5,197 nucleotides of DNA from JBAYNS01 sp041678625 (GTDB taxonomy: Bacteria > Patescibacteriota > Gracilibacteria > Peribacterales > Peribacteraceae), in NCBI GenBank assembly GCA_041678625.1, contig JBAYNS010000094.1, forward strand, positions 1-5,197, given 5' to 3'. This document shows positions 1 through 4,483 of this stretch, one piece after another. The translations under genes were made by a program, and so were the position numbers. Each line of letters starts with the position of its first letter. The stretch's first letter is position 1. Under the pieces are notes generated by a model. The model did not search any database. It saw only the letters and a program-made list of their open reading frames with translations, and was not told the DNA's origin.

Positions 1-1
1 A

Positions 2-418
2 CGACAGTTTAAACGCCTCTATGCAGAGGCAACAGCTGCATCAGCGCAAACAGGCGACGTCTTTAAGCAGCTTCTGGAGCAGAGGCTGGACAATGCGCTG
101 TACCGTGCCGGATTTGCCCTTACACGTATGCAATCACGGCAGTTCACCAGTCACGGACACTTTATGGTCAATGGTCGCCGTGTAACAGTGCCATCCTATC
201 GTCTTCGTCCAGGAGATGTCGTTGTACTCCGTGAGCGTAGTAAAGGATCATTGGTCTTTGGTCCGATCGTTGAAGCGCATGAGAAATACATGCCACCTGC
301 ATGGATGAAAGTTGATAGTAATGCAATGCGGATAGAAGTTGTTTCTCTCCCAGATCCTGAATCTGCTGAACAGGCTGTCGACATGCGCCAGGTTATTGAG
401 TTCTATTCTCGCAATTAA
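2..418 (+). CDS. rpsD: 30S ribosomal protein S4, 5'-truncated by the window edge
   Basis: S4 is a primary 16S rRNA-binding protein of the small subunit. The frame is open from base 2 to the TAA at 416-418, giving 138 residues. The family is usually about 200, so roughly the first 65, including any zinc-binding N-terminus, lie outside the window. The S4 RNA-binding domain is clear between about bases 77 and 220: EQRLDNALYRAGFALTRMQS, then QFTSHGHFMVNGRRV, then VPSYRLRPGDVV. The ending VIEFYSRN matches the usual S4 C-terminus. An internal ATG at 128 is not the start, because the conserved RLDN motif lies before it. It is first in line with rpoA, rplQ, rplM and rpsI. In other bacteria S4 represses its own operon by binding mRNA; nothing here shows that directly. 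Identity is near certain. Confidence 0.97.
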   Translation, partial: RQFKRLYAEATAASAQTGDVFKQLLEQRLDNALYRAGFALTRMQSRQFTSHGHFMVNGRRVTVPSYRLRPGDVVVLRERSKGSLVFGPIVEAHEKYMPPAWMKVDSNAMRIEVVSLPDPESAEQAVDMRQVIEFYSRN

Positions 419-422
419 GCCC

Positions 423-440
423 GTGGAGGCTTTCCTCCAC
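423..440 (+). promoter_or_regulatory. Perfect hairpin between rpsD and rpoA
   Basis: GTGGAGG (423-429) pairs exactly with CCTCCAC (434-440) around the loop CTTT. What follows is pyrimidine-rich (CTTCCTTCCC) but is not a U-tract, so this is a poor intrinsic terminator. It could instead be an mRNA processing or attenuation structure that sets alpha output relative to S4. The only GGAGG-type sequence before any gene here is inside this stem, 33 bases ahead of the rpoA ATG, which is too far to act as its ribosome binding site. The structure is seen in the sequence; the role is inferred. Confidence 0.6.
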
Positions 441-462
441 ATGCTTCCTTCCCATTTCGCTC

Positions 463-1458
463 ATGCATATCATCCAGGAAGAAATCGGTCTACCCATCTT
501 CAGCACCACACAGGTGACAAAGGGGGATGACACACATGCTGTTTTTACCATTGCACCTCTCCCACCGGGATTTGGGGTCACGCTGGGCAATGCAACGCGA
601 CGCGTCCTGCTTTCCAGCTTGCCAGGCGCTGCGGTAACAGCCGTGCGTATTAATGGAGTACAACATGAATACACAACGGTAAAAGGTGTTAAAGAATCCG
701 TCGTTGATATTTGCCTGAACTTGAAGCAGCTCAAATTGCGCAAGTTTAATAAGGATCCAGAAATCGTTACTCTCTCTGCCAAGGGTCCTAAAACACTGCG
801 GGCTAAGGATCTGAAGGTATCATCGGATATCGAGGTCCTAGACCCGGAACTGCCGATTGTCACACTGGAAAAGGGCGGAGAAATCGAAATGAGTATTACT
901 GTGGAGAAGGGTGTGGGATACGCGCCAGCTTCTGAACGCAATAAGAAACAGAATGAGCCTGGGCTCATCCACATTGATGCCATTTTCAGCCCGGTAGAGA
1001 AAGTGCAATTCGCTGTAGAATCTGCTCGCGTGGGTCAGCGCACGAACCTGGATCAGCTCATACTCGATGTAAAGACCACAGGATCGCTCACTGCGGAAGA
1101 AGCAGTACAATTCGCCTCTCAGCTCCTTAAGAGCTACTTTGAGTACTTCGGAAGTGCCGATAAGATCGTTGAAAGCGAATTCATTGCGGATTTCAGCCGT
1201 GCAAATGCTCAACAGGTGCAGGACGAAGACTCCATGCCGGTAAAGGAGAGCTACACGCCCATCGAAATTCTCAACTTTTCTCCTAGGACACTCAATGCGC
1301 TTATCAATGCTGGTGTTGGAAGTATCGAACAGTTGACACGGTGCACAGAGGCATCCCTGAGCAATTTCCGTGGTTTTGGTGCAAAGGCGCTCGACGAAGT
1401 ACGCAAAACTCTTGCAGAACGCGGTCTGGCGCTTGCGGATGATTCTCTGGAAGGATAG
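463..1458 (+). CDS. rpoA: DNA-directed RNA polymerase subunit alpha
   Basis: The alpha dimer is the platform on which beta and beta' assemble; its C-terminal domain contacts UP-element DNA and activators. The length, 331 residues, is normal. The N-terminal domain shows the hallmark GVTLGNATRRVLLSSLPGAA (residues 38-57), including the paired arginines R46-R47, and ends near LTAEEAVQFASQLLKSYFEY. A linker of about 30 residues leads to the C-terminal domain (about 265-325), which has NFSPRTLNALINAGV and the helix-hairpin-helix FRGFGAKALDEV. Against E. coli, the DNA-contact residues R265, N268, G296 and K298 appear kept (R275, N278, G306, K308), while S299 is alanine (A309). The ATG at 463 is the only sensible start before the conserved core. 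It has no Shine-Dalgarno motif; the bases before it are pyrimidine-rich. It lies 44 bases after rpsD and 39 before rplQ, probably in the same operon. Confidence 0.98.
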   Translation: MHIIQEEIGLPIFSTTQVTKGDDTHAVFTIAPLPPGFGVTLGNATRRVLLSSLPGAAVTAVRINGVQHEYTTVKGVKESVVDICLNLKQLKLRKFNKDPEIVTLSAKGPKTLRAKDLKVSSDIEVLDPELPIVTLEKGGEIEMSITVEKGVGYAPASERNKKQNEPGLIHIDAIFSPVEKVQFAVESARVGQRTNLDQLILDVKTTGSLTAEEAVQFASQLLKSYFEYFGSADKIVESEFIADFSRANAQQVQDEDSMPVKESYTPIEILNFSPRTLNALINAGVGSIEQLTRCTEASLSNFRGFGAKALDEVRKTLAERGLALADDSLEG

Positions 1459-1486
1459 TTGACCTTTTGAGTATTCTCTTTAAAAT
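1459..1486 (+). promoter_or_regulatory. Possible internal promoter ahead of rplQ
   Basis: TTGACC (1459-1464, five of six to the -35 consensus) begins directly after the rpoA stop. Sixteen bases later is TAAAAT (1481-1486, five of six to the -10 consensus). A start site about seven bases on would be near 1493, only about five bases before the rplQ ATG at 1498, so the transcript would be almost leaderless. Promoter use is inferred; the intergenic stretch is AT-rich and some match by chance is possible. Confidence 0.45.
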
Positions 1487-1497
1487 TTGCTTTCACG

Positions 1498-1983
1498 ATG
1501 CGACATCGACAGTCCCGCCTCCGGCTCAAGCAGAAACCCGCTCACGCGAGGATGATCCAGCGTAATCTTGTTACGTCACTCCTCCTCTACGAGTCGGTAC
1601 GCACCACGAAAAAGCGTGCAGATGTGGCGCAGCCGGTAATCGATCATCTGGTTCATATTGCAAAAACCCGTCAGCCGCATGTTGCAATTCGTGCTATCAA
1701 CAAGGTGGTAACGGACAAAAACGCCAGCCGCAAAATTATGGAAGTTCTCAAAGAGCGCTATCGGGATCGTCCTTCCGGTTTAACCCGTATTGTCCCCGCT
1801 GGGGCGCGGAAAGGCGATGGGGCGCGGATTGTGGATTTAACGTTGCTCGAAGGGCATGCCGTGCCAACAGCAGAGACATCCGGTGCTTCTGCTGCACCAA
1901 AGAAGAAGGTAAAAGCACCAAAAGCTCTATCAAGCAAAAAGGTTGTCGCTAAGAAAAAGACTGCTTCCTCTCCAAAGAAATAA
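1498..1983 (+). CDS. rplQ: 50S ribosomal protein L17 with a lysine-rich C-terminal tail
   Basis: L17 is a large-subunit protein near the peptide exit region. The start MRHRQSRLRLKQKPAHARMI is the family signature (usually MRHR..G..L.R...HR), and QRNLVTSLLLYESVRTTKKR, RYRDRPSGLTRI and ARKGDGARIVDL follow in the expected order, so the ATG at 1498 is secure. The conserved core ends near residue 118. The remaining 40-odd residues are a low-complexity tail of Lys, Ala, Ser and Pro, with 12 lysines in the last 27 residues (135-161). Minimal L17 proteins are about 115-130 residues, so this is a clear extension, likely disordered and RNA-binding. The TAA at 1981-1983 shares its last A with the rplM ATG, which suggests translational coupling. 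No Shine-Dalgarno motif precedes it; a promoter-like TTGACC/TAAAAT pair does. Confidence 0.96.
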   Translation: MRHRQSRLRLKQKPAHARMIQRNLVTSLLLYESVRTTKKRADVAQPVIDHLVHIAKTRQPHVAIRAINKVVTDKNASRKIMEVLKERYRDRPSGLTRIVPAGARKGDGARIVDLTLLEGHAVPTAETSGASAAPKKKVKAPKALSSKKVVAKKKTASSPKK

Positions 1984-2408
1984 TGAAAACCTCAACGATT
2001 CCACCAGCGGCACCTGAATGGCACATTGTGGATGCAGAAGGGCAGTCTCCAGGGCGTCTGTCTGCCGATATTGCAACCGTGTTGCGCGGCAAACACCGAC
2101 CGAGTTTCTCTCCCCACCAGATGTGCGGTGATCACGTCATTGTCATCAACGCCGAAAAAATCAAACTGCAATCAACACAGTTGTATCGTAAGGTCTATTA
2201 CAAGCACACGGGTTATCTGGGGCATTTAAAGACAACAACATTGGGGAAGATGATGGAGAAGAATCCTTGTTCTGTTTTGGAGCGGGCAGTAAAGGGAATG
2301 CTCCCAAAGAACCGTTTGCGTATAGAGATGCTGAAACGCCTCCATGTGGTTCCGGGTGCCGAGCATCCGCATGAAGCACAGAAGCCGACTCCTCTCTCCT
2401 TCACTTAA
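1983..2408 (+). CDS. rplM: 50S ribosomal protein L13
   Basis: L13 is an early-assembly 23S rRNA-binding protein. The 141 residues match the usual length. Family landmarks appear in order: EWHIVDAEGQSPGRLSADIA (the W.vDA.g..lGRLA motif), LRGKHRPSFSPH, GDHVIVINAEKIKL, YYKHTGYLGHLK, AVKGMLPKNRL and PGAEHPHEAQKPTPL. The common NxLGRxM segment reads NRLRIEM, a small departure. The ATG at 1983-1985 overlaps the rplQ TAA by one base (TAATG), a typical stop-restart coupling site, which fits the lack of its own Shine-Dalgarno motif. rpsI follows 10 bases after the TAA, the standard rplM-rpsI pair. Confidence 0.97.
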   Translation: MKTSTIPPAAPEWHIVDAEGQSPGRLSADIATVLRGKHRPSFSPHQMCGDHVIVINAEKIKLQSTQLYRKVYYKHTGYLGHLKTTTLGKMMEKNPCSVLERAVKGMLPKNRLRIEMLKRLHVVPGAEHPHEAQKPTPLSFT

Positions 2409-2418
2409 ACTTTTCCGT

Positions 2419-2826
2419 ATGACTTCAGAAACAACCAAACGGCAGTACTTCTACAGCGTAGGAAAGCGCAAAACAGCCATTGCACGCGTAAAGCTCTTTG
2501 AGCAGGGCAATGGCGAAGCAACTGTCAACGGTATGCCAATCAAGAAATATTTGTCTGGTGTACAGATAGAGAACGCCGTTGCTCCATTGCGCTTAGCAGA
2601 GAAGCAAAAAGACTTTGATATTGATGTGCTGGTGCAGGGAGGGGGCAAAGCAGCGCAGTCCGATGCCATACGTCATGGTGTTAGCCGTACGCTGGTGCTC
2701 TTTGATCCGGAACTGCGCTCCCTTCTGAAGCGTGAAGGGTTCCTGCGTCGTGATGCACGCATCAAAGAACGCAAAAAGCCGGGTCTCAAGCGTGCCCGTC
2801 GCGCACCGCAGTTCTCCAAACGATAG
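2419..2826 (+). CDS. rpsI: 30S ribosomal protein S9
   Basis: S9 sits in the head of the small subunit, and its C-terminal tail reaches toward the P-site tRNA. The 135-residue product shows YFYSVGKRKTAIARVKLF near the start, then ATVNGMPIKKYL, VQGGGKAAQSDAIRHGVSR (the G.G...Qa.AirhgiaRal motif), LRREGFLRRDAR-type sequence near the C-terminal third, and the invariant ending ARRAPQFSKR, whose last residues are the tRNA-contacting SKR. An in-frame ATG at 2344 would add 25 residues inside rplM; I chose 2419 because the family match begins a few residues after it and the spacing from rplM becomes 10 bases. No Shine-Dalgarno motif is present; a TAAACT box (2406-2411) ends 7 bases before the ATG. It is the last gene of the operon visible here. 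Confidence 0.97.
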   Translation: MTSETTKRQYFYSVGKRKTAIARVKLFEQGNGEATVNGMPIKKYLSGVQIENAVAPLRLAEKQKDFDIDVLVQGGGKAAQSDAIRHGVSRTLVLFDPELRSLLKREGFLRRDARIKERKKPGLKRARRAPQFSKR

Positions 2827-2847
2827 TCCCTCTTTGTGGAAACAATA

Positions 2848-2873
2848 GGATTGGCTGTTTTTAAGCTAACTCC
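2848..2873. terminator. Imperfect hairpin at a convergent gene junction, candidate bidirectional terminator
   Basis: GGATTGGCT (2848-2856) can pair with AGCTAACTCC (2864-2873) with one G-T wobble and one bulged C (2870), around a seven-base loop GTTTTTA. It lies just after rpsI and covers the stop codon of the facing - strand gene. Neither side carries a strong T-run (AGTTTCA on +, TATTGTTT on -), so termination strength is doubtful. No other terminator is visible in the 34-base gap. Confidence 0.4.
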
Positions 2874-3331
2874 AGTTTCATGTAGTACAGGCTGGTGCCG
2901 TCTTCAGTATCCAGAATGAAGCGTGCATCCAGCTGAGAGAGCTGTGTGATGGTCTGGCACATCTTCAAAAGCATTGCAGCAGGAAGATCAATACCTCCTT
3001 CTAGGCAAATAGCACAGAGGCCGGCAGCGTCCTTGGAACGAATAAACGGATCACCTTTCTGAATGATCACTTGGCGCATGGATTCCTGGATTTCCAGGAT
3101 GTAGTGTTCGATATATGTTTCCAGATCTTCCACAGGGAGCTGCTGCACTTCCGGAAGTGCCGAGAGGATATCCAGATCACTATGGATCGCATGGGCGATG
3201 CAGGCTTCAATGGACATGGGTGTGTTTGTGTAAATCTCATTAGTATAGCAGTTCTTGAGGATATCTTCAATGCCTTGAAGAGAGAGATTCTCTTGCTGTG
3301 CATTGACAGGATCATCATTACACTGTTCCAT
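2861..3331 (-). CDS. Unrecognised protein, about 156 residues, convergent with rpsI
   Basis: I do not recognise a family. The frame is open from a TTG at 3394, but the first ATG is at 3331-3329 and the stop is TAA at 2863-2861. Codon choice is like that of the neighbours, and the predicted protein reads as a soluble, mostly helical, acidic protein with no signal peptide or membrane segment. Visible stretches include SLQGIEDILKNC, SALPEVQQLPVEDLETYIEH, MRQVIIQKGDPFIRSKDAAG and LCAICLEGG, where the CxxC could be a metal or redox pair but stands alone. The ending is YYMKLELA. The start is uncertain. A second ATG at 3217 would give 118 residues and would follow a good promoter-like sequence (3270-3242), which otherwise lies inside the coding region. 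With the 3331 start, its ATG overlaps that of the divergent CYTH gene. The gene is probably real; its function is unknown. Confidence 0.65.
   Translation of the reverse strand: MEQCNDDPVNAQQENLSLQGIEDILKNCYTNEIYTNTPMSIEACIAHAIHSDLDILSALPEVQQLPVEDLETYIEHYILEIQESMRQVIIQKGDPFIRSKDAAGLCAICLEGGIDLPAAMLLKMCQTITQLSQLDARFILDTEDGTSLYYMKLELA
3242..3270 (-). promoter_or_regulatory. Promoter-like sequence inside or just before the - strand unknown gene
   Basis: Read on the - strand, TTGAAG (3270-3265), a 17-base spacer and TATACT (3247-3242) follow one another, with TGC directly before the -10 box (extended -10). A start near 3235 would give about 18 untranslated bases before the ATG at 3217. If the gene starts at 3331 instead, this promoter is intragenic. 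It is the best sigma70-like match I see around this gene, and no comparable one lies upstream of 3331 on this strand. Confidence 0.45.
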
Positions 3332-3983
3332 GGCAGACGTGCAGAAAGCCGAACAATGCCAGGAATCCGGTGGCGAATTGGAAATCGAAGCCAAAGTGCT
3401 GGGAATCGATTTTAAGGAGCTGGAAACGATGTTACGGAGCCTTGGTGCACAGCTTGAGGGCGTGTTCGAATTAACAGAGCAACGCTTTGGCGATGCAGGA
3501 CAATCAGTGGACAGTCGTCCGAGTATCCGATTGCGTAAGAAGACCGATATAACACCGGGGAGGATCTCACATGCGATTGTAAAACTGGTAAGGAAAGAGA
3601 AGCTCCCTTCAGTCGTGGTAGCGGGCGTGCCGCGTTTTAAATGCCGACAGGAACATCCGCTTCCCGTTCTTGATGGCCAGAATGGCGATACATACGAAAT
3701 AAATAAAGCGGCGCTCCTGCGCCGAGATTTACTCCCAAGTCATGCGATGGTTACACGTCGCACCACGTACGTTCTGGATGATGTTCGATGCGAGATGGAT
3801 GAGGTACTGCAATGCAATGGCCAGAATGTTGTTGTTCCTCCATTTCTGGAGATTGAGGGGCCGAATCCTGATGCAATTATTGCGGCTGCCAGGAGGCTTG
3901 GTTTCTCTGTAGAAGACCTTTCGCCTCTTTCAAAGAAGGCGGTTGTTAAAATGTATGCACCGGATGCGTTAGGAGAGATTTAA
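3330..3983 (+). CDS. CYTH domain protein (triphosphate tunnel / class IV adenylate cyclase-like)
   Basis: CYTH proteins fold into a beta-barrel tunnel that binds triphosphate with metal ions; members include CyaB adenylate cyclases, thiamine triphosphatases and inorganic triphosphatases. The 217-residue product opens with the signature ELEIEAK (ExExK at E18, E20, K22). It continues with SIRLRKK (R67, R69), AIVKLVRK (K85, R88), RRTTYVLDDVRCEMDEV (R143/R144, Y147, E155, D157) and FLEIEGPNPDAI (E174, E176), which are the acidic and basic tunnel residues in family order. The end, LGFSVEDLSPLSKKAVVKMY, matches the usual CyaB-type ending. The substrate cannot be told from sequence. The ATG at 3330 is preferred over a TTG at 3303: later methionines lie after the ExExK motif. 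No Shine-Dalgarno motif is present; TACACT (3319-3324) ends five bases before the ATG. It diverges from the unknown gene. Confidence 0.9.
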   Translation: MADVQKAEQCQESGGELEIEAKVLGIDFKELETMLRSLGAQLEGVFELTEQRFGDAGQSVDSRPSIRLRKKTDITPGRISHAIVKLVRKEKLPSVVVAGVPRFKCRQEHPLPVLDGQNGDTYEINKAALLRRDLLPSHAMVTRRTTYVLDDVRCEMDEVLQCNGQNVVVPPFLEIEGPNPDAIIAAARRLGFSVEDLSPLSKKAVVKMYAPDALGEI

Positions 3984-4015
3984 TGCAAGAGTTTTAACTG
4001 CTGTTTATACAAAGA

Positions 4016-4042
4016 CTGGAGCCACCCTCGGCCATTCGACCC
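4016..4042 (-). pseudogene. Fragment resembling the 3' end of tRNA-Thr
   Basis: CTGGAGCCACCCTCGG (4016-4031) is an exact copy of 4175-4190, which holds the CCA end, discriminator, acceptor 3' strand and start of the T arm of the tRNA-Thr gene. Weaker likeness runs on through the T loop (TTxxACCC, 4035-4042) and then stops. The copy has the same orientation as the tRNA but no D or anticodon arm, so it cannot make a tRNA. It may be a decayed tRNA fragment or a footprint of integration at the tRNA 3' end. Confidence 0.6.
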
Positions 4043-4043
4043 A

Positions 4044-4133
4044 TTCGATTGACTCAGGGTCTCCTGCAAGCAAGTTTAGTAATAGCAATTTGGGTCGTGC
4101 TGAGTGCAGTCGAAGTACGACAAGCTCATGACC
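4044..4133. repeat. REP-like inverted repeat pair between CYTH gene and tRNA-Thr
   Basis: TTCGATTGACTCAG (4044-4057) is matched in inverse orientation by CTGAGTGCAGTCGAA (4100-4114), with one substitution and one added base. The right-hand part (4093-4133) also folds on itself: GGTC/GACC (4093-4096 with 4130-4133), TGAG/CTCA (4101-4104 with 4125-4128) and GTCG/CGAC (4109-4112 with 4118-4121). The motif combination ctgag...gtcgaa...cgacaagctca is of a kind I recall as dispersed repeats in many bacterial genomes, but copy number in this genome cannot be seen. It sits where a + strand gene and a - strand tRNA converge and might serve as a transcription end. Otherwise 3984-4175 holds no gene. Confidence 0.5.
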
Positions 4134-4175
4134 TATCAGTGACAATACTTCAATTGATCCTTTGTAAAGAAATTC

Positions 4176-4250
4176 TGGAGCCACCCTCGGGACTTGAACC
4201 CGAGACCTGCTCATTACGAGTGAGCTGCTCTACCACTGAGCTAGGGTGGC
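4176..4250 (-). tRNA. tRNA-Thr, anticodon CGT
   Basis: Read on the - strand it folds as a full cloverleaf. The acceptor stem is GCCACCC/GGGTGGC, the D stem GCTC/GAGC with loop AGTGGTA, and the anticodon stem GCTCA/TGAGC with loop CTCGTAA. The variable loop has five bases, and the T stem is TCGGG/CCCGA with loop TTCAAGT. The anticodon CGT reads the threonine codon ACG. The discriminator base is T, and CCA is encoded (TGG at 4176-4178 on +). The length is 72 bases plus a discriminator-joined CCA end, 75 in all. A perfect TATAAT lies just upstream. A partial copy of its 3' end lies 159 bases away at 4016. As a CGT isoacceptor it needs another tRNA-Thr for the remaining threonine codons. Confidence 0.97.
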
Positions 4251-4263
4251 GTAGGACCGACGT

Positions 4264-4269
4264 ATTATA
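4264..4269 (-). promoter_or_regulatory. -10 box of the tRNA-Thr promoter
   Basis: On the - strand the sequence reads TATAAT, a perfect consensus, ending 13 bases before the mature tRNA 5' end at 4250. Transcription would start near 4257 and leave a short leader for RNase P. No good -35 box lies at 16-18 bases; TGGACA (4300-4295) is a five-of-six match but 25 bases away, at the edge of the neighbouring hairpin. Confidence 0.6.
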
Positions 4270-4296
4270 GAAGGAACAGATTTGTGGCACTGCTTG

Positions 4297-4333
4297 TCCA
4301 CCGTAGCCCCCGCGTACGCGGGGCGAAGGTGGA
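4297..4333. repeat. Long GC-rich palindromic hairpin
   Basis: An inner perfect palindrome, CCCCGCGTACGCGGGG (4308-4323), is enclosed by an outer stem, TCCACC (4297-4302) with GGTGGA (4328-4333). They are separated by an unpaired GTAGC on one side and CGAA on the other. No T-run follows on either strand, so it is not a standard terminator. It lies upstream of both divergent transcripts (tRNA-Thr and dprA). The look is that of a dispersed palindromic intergenic repeat; copy number cannot be judged from one window. Confidence 0.6.
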
Positions 4334-4357
4334 AGCGAGGCTGGCGAAATACGACGG

Positions 4358-4442
4358 AATTGATAATGAACAACCAAGAATCAACTACGCATTGATTCCT
4401 GCTTATTTAAGCAGGAAAAATTTCAATTATCCATTATCAATT
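4358..4442. repeat. 85-bp element with 11-bp terminal inverted repeats and two internal hairpins
   Basis: AATTGATAATG (4358-4368) is repeated exactly in inverse orientation as CATTATCAATT (4432-4442). Inside are two more perfect stems: GAATCAA/TTGATTC (4378-4384 with 4392-4398) around CTACGCA, and TTCCTGCTT/AAGCAGGAA (4396-4404 with 4409-4417) around ATTT. The two share 4396-4398, so they cannot form fully at once. The AT-rich body differs from its surroundings. It has the size and form of a MITE-like or palindromic intergenic element. It encodes no protein, and no target-site duplication is obvious. The rest of 4251-4483 holds only the tRNA promoter, the GC-rich hairpin and the dprA promoter. 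Confidence 0.55.
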
Positions 4443-4450
4443 AGCATTTT

Positions 4451-4474
4451 CTCTCTAAAAGAGAGTGGTATGAT
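4451..4474 (+). promoter_or_regulatory. dprA promoter: extended -10 preceded by a small hairpin
   Basis: TGG followed by TATGAT (4466-4474) is an extended -10 element, five of six to TATAAT. No clear -35 is present at normal spacing (ATTTTC at 17), as is common for extended -10 promoters. CTCTC/GAGAG (4451-4455 with 4461-4465) forms a small inverted repeat directly upstream in the spacer and might be an operator. Transcription should begin near 4481, only about three bases before the dprA ATG, which points to a leaderless mRNA. Confidence 0.5.
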
Positions 4475-4483
4475 AGCCCGCCT

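Noticed and set aside
393..983. Long open frame of 196 codons on the - strand
   Set aside because: It lies wholly antisense to rpoA and its predicted protein is Ser/Thr/Pro-rich with no family likeness, as expected from the reverse of a conserved gene.
2344..2418. Upstream in-frame ATG extension of rpsI
   Set aside because: It would overlap rplM by 65 bases, and the extra residues have no counterpart in S9; the family match begins just after 2419.
3303..3331. Perfect TTGACA (3303-3308) as the -35 of the CYTH gene
   Set aside because: At 17-base spacing the -10 would be TTCCAT and overlap the ATG at 3330; the better box TACACT is only 10 bases away. It is likely a chance match.
3071..3415. 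Open frame of 114 codons on the + strand
   Set aside because: It is antisense to the unknown - strand gene and runs into the CYTH gene in another frame. Its composition (many Phe, Cys and Arg) is shadow-like, while the - strand frame has neighbour-like codon use.
4016..4190. CRISPR array or tandem repeats in the tRNA region
   Set aside because: There are only two copies of one 16-base repeat plus inverted units; no regular spacing of repeat and spacer exists and no cas gene is in view.
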